Shown here one piece after another: positions 62,130 to 64,000 of a DNA stretch of 64,000 nucleotides (the first letter of the stretch is position 1; each line of letters opens with the position of its first letter). A program made the position numbers and the translations under genes. Origin of the DNA: Pedobacter foliorum (GTDB lineage: Bacteria; Bacteroidota; Bacteroidia; Sphingobacteriales; Sphingobacteriaceae); contig NZ_JABSNU010000002.1 of assembly GCF_013266735.1 (NCBI RefSeq), positions 310,001-374,000 of the forward strand, read 5' to 3'. The notes under the pieces are model-generated. The model was given only the letters and a program-made list of their open reading frames with translations, made no database searches and was not told the origin of the DNA.

Positions 62130-62867
62130 ATGAGAATAGAATTATTTGTACCCTGTTTTGTTGATCAGTTGTATCCGGAAACGGCTTTTAATACCATCAA
62201 GTTATTAGAAAAAGCTGGTTGCGAAGTGTTCTATAATTCGAATCAGACTTGTTGCGGTCAGCCAGCCTATAATGCCGGTTACTGGGAGCAAGCTAAAGAA
62301 ACGGGCAATAAGTTTTTAAGTGATTTTTCAGAAACTGATTATATAGTAGCGCCATCTGCATCATGTGTAGGCATGGTTAAAAGCGGCTATAGCGACCTGT
62401 TTACCAATACAACCGTACACAACAAGTGTAGAAACATACAGTCAAATATTTTTGAGCTTTCAGATTTTCTGGTAAATGTTTTAAAAAGAGACTACTTTGG
62501 TGCGGAACTGGACGGGAAAGCTGTTTATCATGATTCTTGCAGCGGTCTGCGTGAATGTAAAATCAAAGAAGAACCAAGGTTACTTTTATCTAAGGTGCAC
62601 GGACTAGAAATGGTAGAGATGAAAGATACCGATATGTGCTGCGGTTTTGGTGGTACATTTGCTGTTAAATTTGATGCCATTTCGTCTGCAATGGCTGAGC
62701 AGAAAGTAAATAACGCGCTGGAACAAGGTGCCGAGTATGTAATTTCTACAGACTTATCGTGCCTGATGCACTTACAGGGGTATATCGATAAAAACAATGT
62801 TCCTCTTAAAACAATGCATTTAGCCGATGTATTGGCAAATGGATGGTTAGAAAGTACAGAATATTAA
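62130..62867 (+). CDS. Cys-rich (Fe-S) oxidoreductase subunit, LutA/LldE-like
   Basis: A 245-residue protein of two CCG domains: VPCFVDQLYP with TCCGQPAYNAGY (about 8-52) and YHDSCSGLRE with DMCCGFGGTF (about 133-185). This is the LutA/LldE arrangement, in which the subunit takes part with LutB and LutC in L-lactate oxidation. Neither partner gene is adjacent here, so either they lie elsewhere or this stand-alone form has another partner such as a glycolate- or heterodisulfide-type complex. Flanked upstream by the repeat element; convergent with the SGNH gene (8-bp gap). Confidence 0.9.
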   Translation: MRIELFVPCFVDQLYPETAFNTIKLLEKAGCEVFYNSNQTCCGQPAYNAGYWEQAKETGNKFLSDFSETDYIVAPSASCVGMVKSGYSDLFTNTTVHNKCRNIQSNIFELSDFLVNVLKRDYFGAELDGKAVYHDSCSGLRECKIKEEPRLLLSKVHGLEMVEMKDTDMCCGFGGTFAVKFDAISSAMAEQKVNNALEQGAEYVISTDLSCLMHLQGYIDKNNVPLKTMHLADVLANGWLESTEY

Positions 62868-62875
62868 TTAACGAT

Positions 62876-63568
62876 TTATAGCTTATCAAGGCCATTCCAT
62901 ATAGTTTCGGCTATGGCCTTCATGCCGCTATCTGAAGGGTGCTCTGATACTCCATAATTGTCAAATAAGCCTTTTGCTTTGTAAGTTTGATCGTAAGATA
63001 AATTTTTGAGGGGAACAAATTTTGAATACTCACTCATTATTTTGTCAATCGGATCATTACCCCAGAATGAGCCCGCTGCAAGGACTTTAACATTTGCATT
63101 GTTTTGCTTAAGAAAGGTTAAAAGCTGAACATATTTTCCTTCAAATTCTGATTTATTTAAACCAATCTGTTCAACATTTTCGCCAATTCTCAATATGATA
63201 AGGTCAGGATGTAAGTCTTGAAATTCCTTAAAATCCTTCTGGTAATTATATGTTTTGTATTCGCGTTCAAAACGGCTGATATTTCTTGCTGTTACCATAC
63301 ATTTAGGATTTAAGCGTTTAAAGTTGGCTGTTAATAAATGTACATAGTCAAATTCGGGTGCGCTTGCAGCCATTCCCCAGTTACCAAGCCAACCTACCTT
63401 AATATCGGCTGGTGAAAACGTAATACTGTTTCCCAGAATTAAAACATTGGATATGGTGGTATCTATTGTAAGCTTAGTGATTGTTGGAGGGGCACTAGTT
63501 GGCTGTTCTTTTTTACAGCTTGCAAGTCCAAGAATTGTAATTGATGCGATGAGTATTAATTTCTTCAT
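62876..63568 (-). CDS. SGNH/GDSL-hydrolase-like lipoprotein
   Basis: A 230-residue lipoprotein (lipobox LASC, Cys18) with an SGNH-type hydrolase fold: block I ILGNSITFSPA (catalytic-type Ser), block II Gly in VGWLGNWGMA, block III Asn-type in RIGENVEQ, and a C-terminal HPSDSGMKAIAETIW with the His. In block I the usual G-D-S reads G-N-S. Family members are esterases or acetyl-transferring enzymes acting on carbohydrates or lipids; target unknown. Surface or periplasmic by its lipobox. Confidence 0.82.
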   Translation of the reverse strand: MKKLILIASITILGLASCKKEQPTSAPPTITKLTIDTTISNVLILGNSITFSPADIKVGWLGNWGMAASAPEFDYVHLLTANFKRLNPKCMVTARNISRFEREYKTYNYQKDFKEFQDLHPDLIILRIGENVEQIGLNKSEFEGKYVQLLTFLKQNNANVKVLAAGSFWGNDPIDKIMSEYSKFVPLKNLSYDQTYKAKGLFDNYGVSEHPSDSGMKAIAETIWNGLDKL

Positions 63569-63692
63569 GATTTAAAAAAGGCCTCTAAATATATAATATT
63601 TAAATTCCGATCTGGTATGGCTTAACTTCAAACTATTAGCAAAAATAGGTTATCCGTATTTAATTTTCTGTTAAATTTTAGTTCTTAAATAG

Positions 63693-63700
63693 TATCTTTG
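63693..63700 (+). promoter_or_regulatory. Promoter -7 box for thrS
   Basis: TATCTTTG matches TAnnTTTG; transcript would start near 63706, giving a leader of about 106 nt. No good TTTG at -33. Confidence 0.6.
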
Positions 63701-63701
63701 T

Positions 63702-63731
63702 AATAACAGCAAACAATGAAAAGCTGTTATT
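63702..63731 (+). promoter_or_regulatory. Hairpin in thrS leader
   Basis: AATAACAGC (63702-63710) pairs with GCTGTTATT (63723-63731), 9-bp stem, 12-nt loop, at the very start of the predicted thrS leader. An alternative pairing AACAATG/CATTGTT (63712-63718 with 63735-63741) overlaps it. Possible operator-like structure for autoregulation; inference. Confidence 0.4.
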
Positions 63732-63811
63732 TATGCATTGTTTTATTGCACGTATAATAGACTTTGTGTAAAGTATTATAAATCAATTAATTATTTAAAT
63801 CATAGTTGTAG

Positions 63812-64000
63812 ATGATTAACATTACACTACCTGATGGCTCTAGCCGTCAGTACGAAAAGGGCACAACTGCCCATCAAATTGCATTATCAATTTCTGAGGG
63901 TTTAGCCCGCAATGTTTTAGCAGCTGAAGTTAACGGCGAGGTTTGGGATTCATCAAGACCAATTGAGTCTGATGCTTCTTTAAAGCTTTTAACGTGGAAT
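63812..64000 (+). CDS. thrS: Threonine-tRNA ligase, N-terminal part (cut by window end)
   Basis: ATG at 63812; 63 codons before the window ends. The residues INITLPDGSSRQYEKGTTAH, IALSISEGLARNVLAAEVNG and SLKLLTW are the TGS domain that begins threonyl-tRNA synthetase. TGS domains also start other proteins such as RelA/SpoT and Obg-like GTPases, but an N-terminal TGS at residue 1 with IALSIS..LAR and ELNG-like VNGEVWD is the ThrS pattern. In this phylum thrS commonly precedes infC and rpmI/rplT, which would lie outside the window. Start fixed by the family N-terminus. Confidence 0.88.
   Translation, partial: MINITLPDGSSRQYEKGTTAHQIALSISEGLARNVLAAEVNGEVWDSSRPIESDASLKLLTWN

Noticed and set aside
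63716..63757. 13-codon ORF (MKSCYLCIVLLHV) as Thr-sensing leader of thrS
   Set aside because: Contains no Thr codons, so attenuation by Thr starvation is not supported.

Overview
The window reads as a chromosomal segment of a Bacteroidota bacterium, most likely of the Sphingobacteriaceae (Pedobacter-like). The DNA is AT-rich. Promoters follow the Bacteroidota TTTG / TAnnTTTG pattern. There are two SusC/SusD outer-membrane uptake pairs with an ECF-sigma/FecR cassette, a Bacteroidota-type LptD, and menaquinone genes of the futalosine route. The genus is inference; the phylum is well supported. Most of the window is core metabolism. I see no prophage, IS element, CRISPR array, rRNA or tRNA gene, and no recognisable defence island.

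Layout. 0-3.5 kb: phoH, purC, a STAS protein, rnz. 3.6-6.4 kb (minus): MCE protein and two tandem cell-wall amidases. 6.4-11.8 kb: lptD, cinA, a lipoyl E2 acyltransferase. 11.8-15.9 kb (minus): a methionine operon hom-metX-metY behind a SAM-I riboswitch, with a previously unlisted 27-codon Cys-rich leader ORF between aptamer and metY. 16-17.1 kb (minus): a second trans-sulfuration enzyme. 17.2-19.8 kb: a lipocalin-like lipoprotein, then a FadR/GntR regulator and an MFS exporter that share an operator-like sequence. 20-33.9 kb: a SusD/SusC pair (minus) divergent from ECF sigma, FecR, an STN-type SusC, SusD and a GH89 alpha-N-acetylglucosaminidase. 34-36.5 kb: mqnE, a histidine phosphatase, mqnA. 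36.6-43.7 kb: mutS, an NlpC/P60 lipoprotein, a 38-aa membrane peptide, and two DUF3857/transglutaminase-like proteins (minus). 43.8-54.5 kb: an exonuclease, queG, ruvB, 3-hydroxyacyl-CoA dehydrogenase, pdxH, yqgE, a TPR protein, purEK, a flavoprotein and a degenerate Aat-like protein. 54.7-64 kb: a beta-propeller amidohydrolase, recQ, a head-GIN lipoprotein, a UMF1 transporter, a LutA-like protein, an SGNH lipoprotein, and the 5' end of thrS.

How genes work together. MetX acetylates homoserine made by Hom, and MetY sulfhydrylates it; the leader suggests double sensing, of SAM by the aptamer and of Cys by the leader peptide. The ECF/FecR/SusCD/GH89 set looks like a locus for glycans carrying alpha-linked GlcNAc. 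MqnA and MqnE catalyse the first two steps of futalosine menaquinone synthesis. PurC, PurE and PurK are neighbouring steps of purine synthesis but lie in two places.

Most noteworthy: the SAM-I plus Cys-rich leader arrangement; an Aat-family protein lacking the usual catalytic residues; an 83-bp inverted-repeat family with a 28-27-28 architecture; a DUF3857 pair in which only one member keeps the transglutaminase Cys/His; and a FadR-type regulator with two near-identical operator candidates. All functional calls come from motif reading without database searches.
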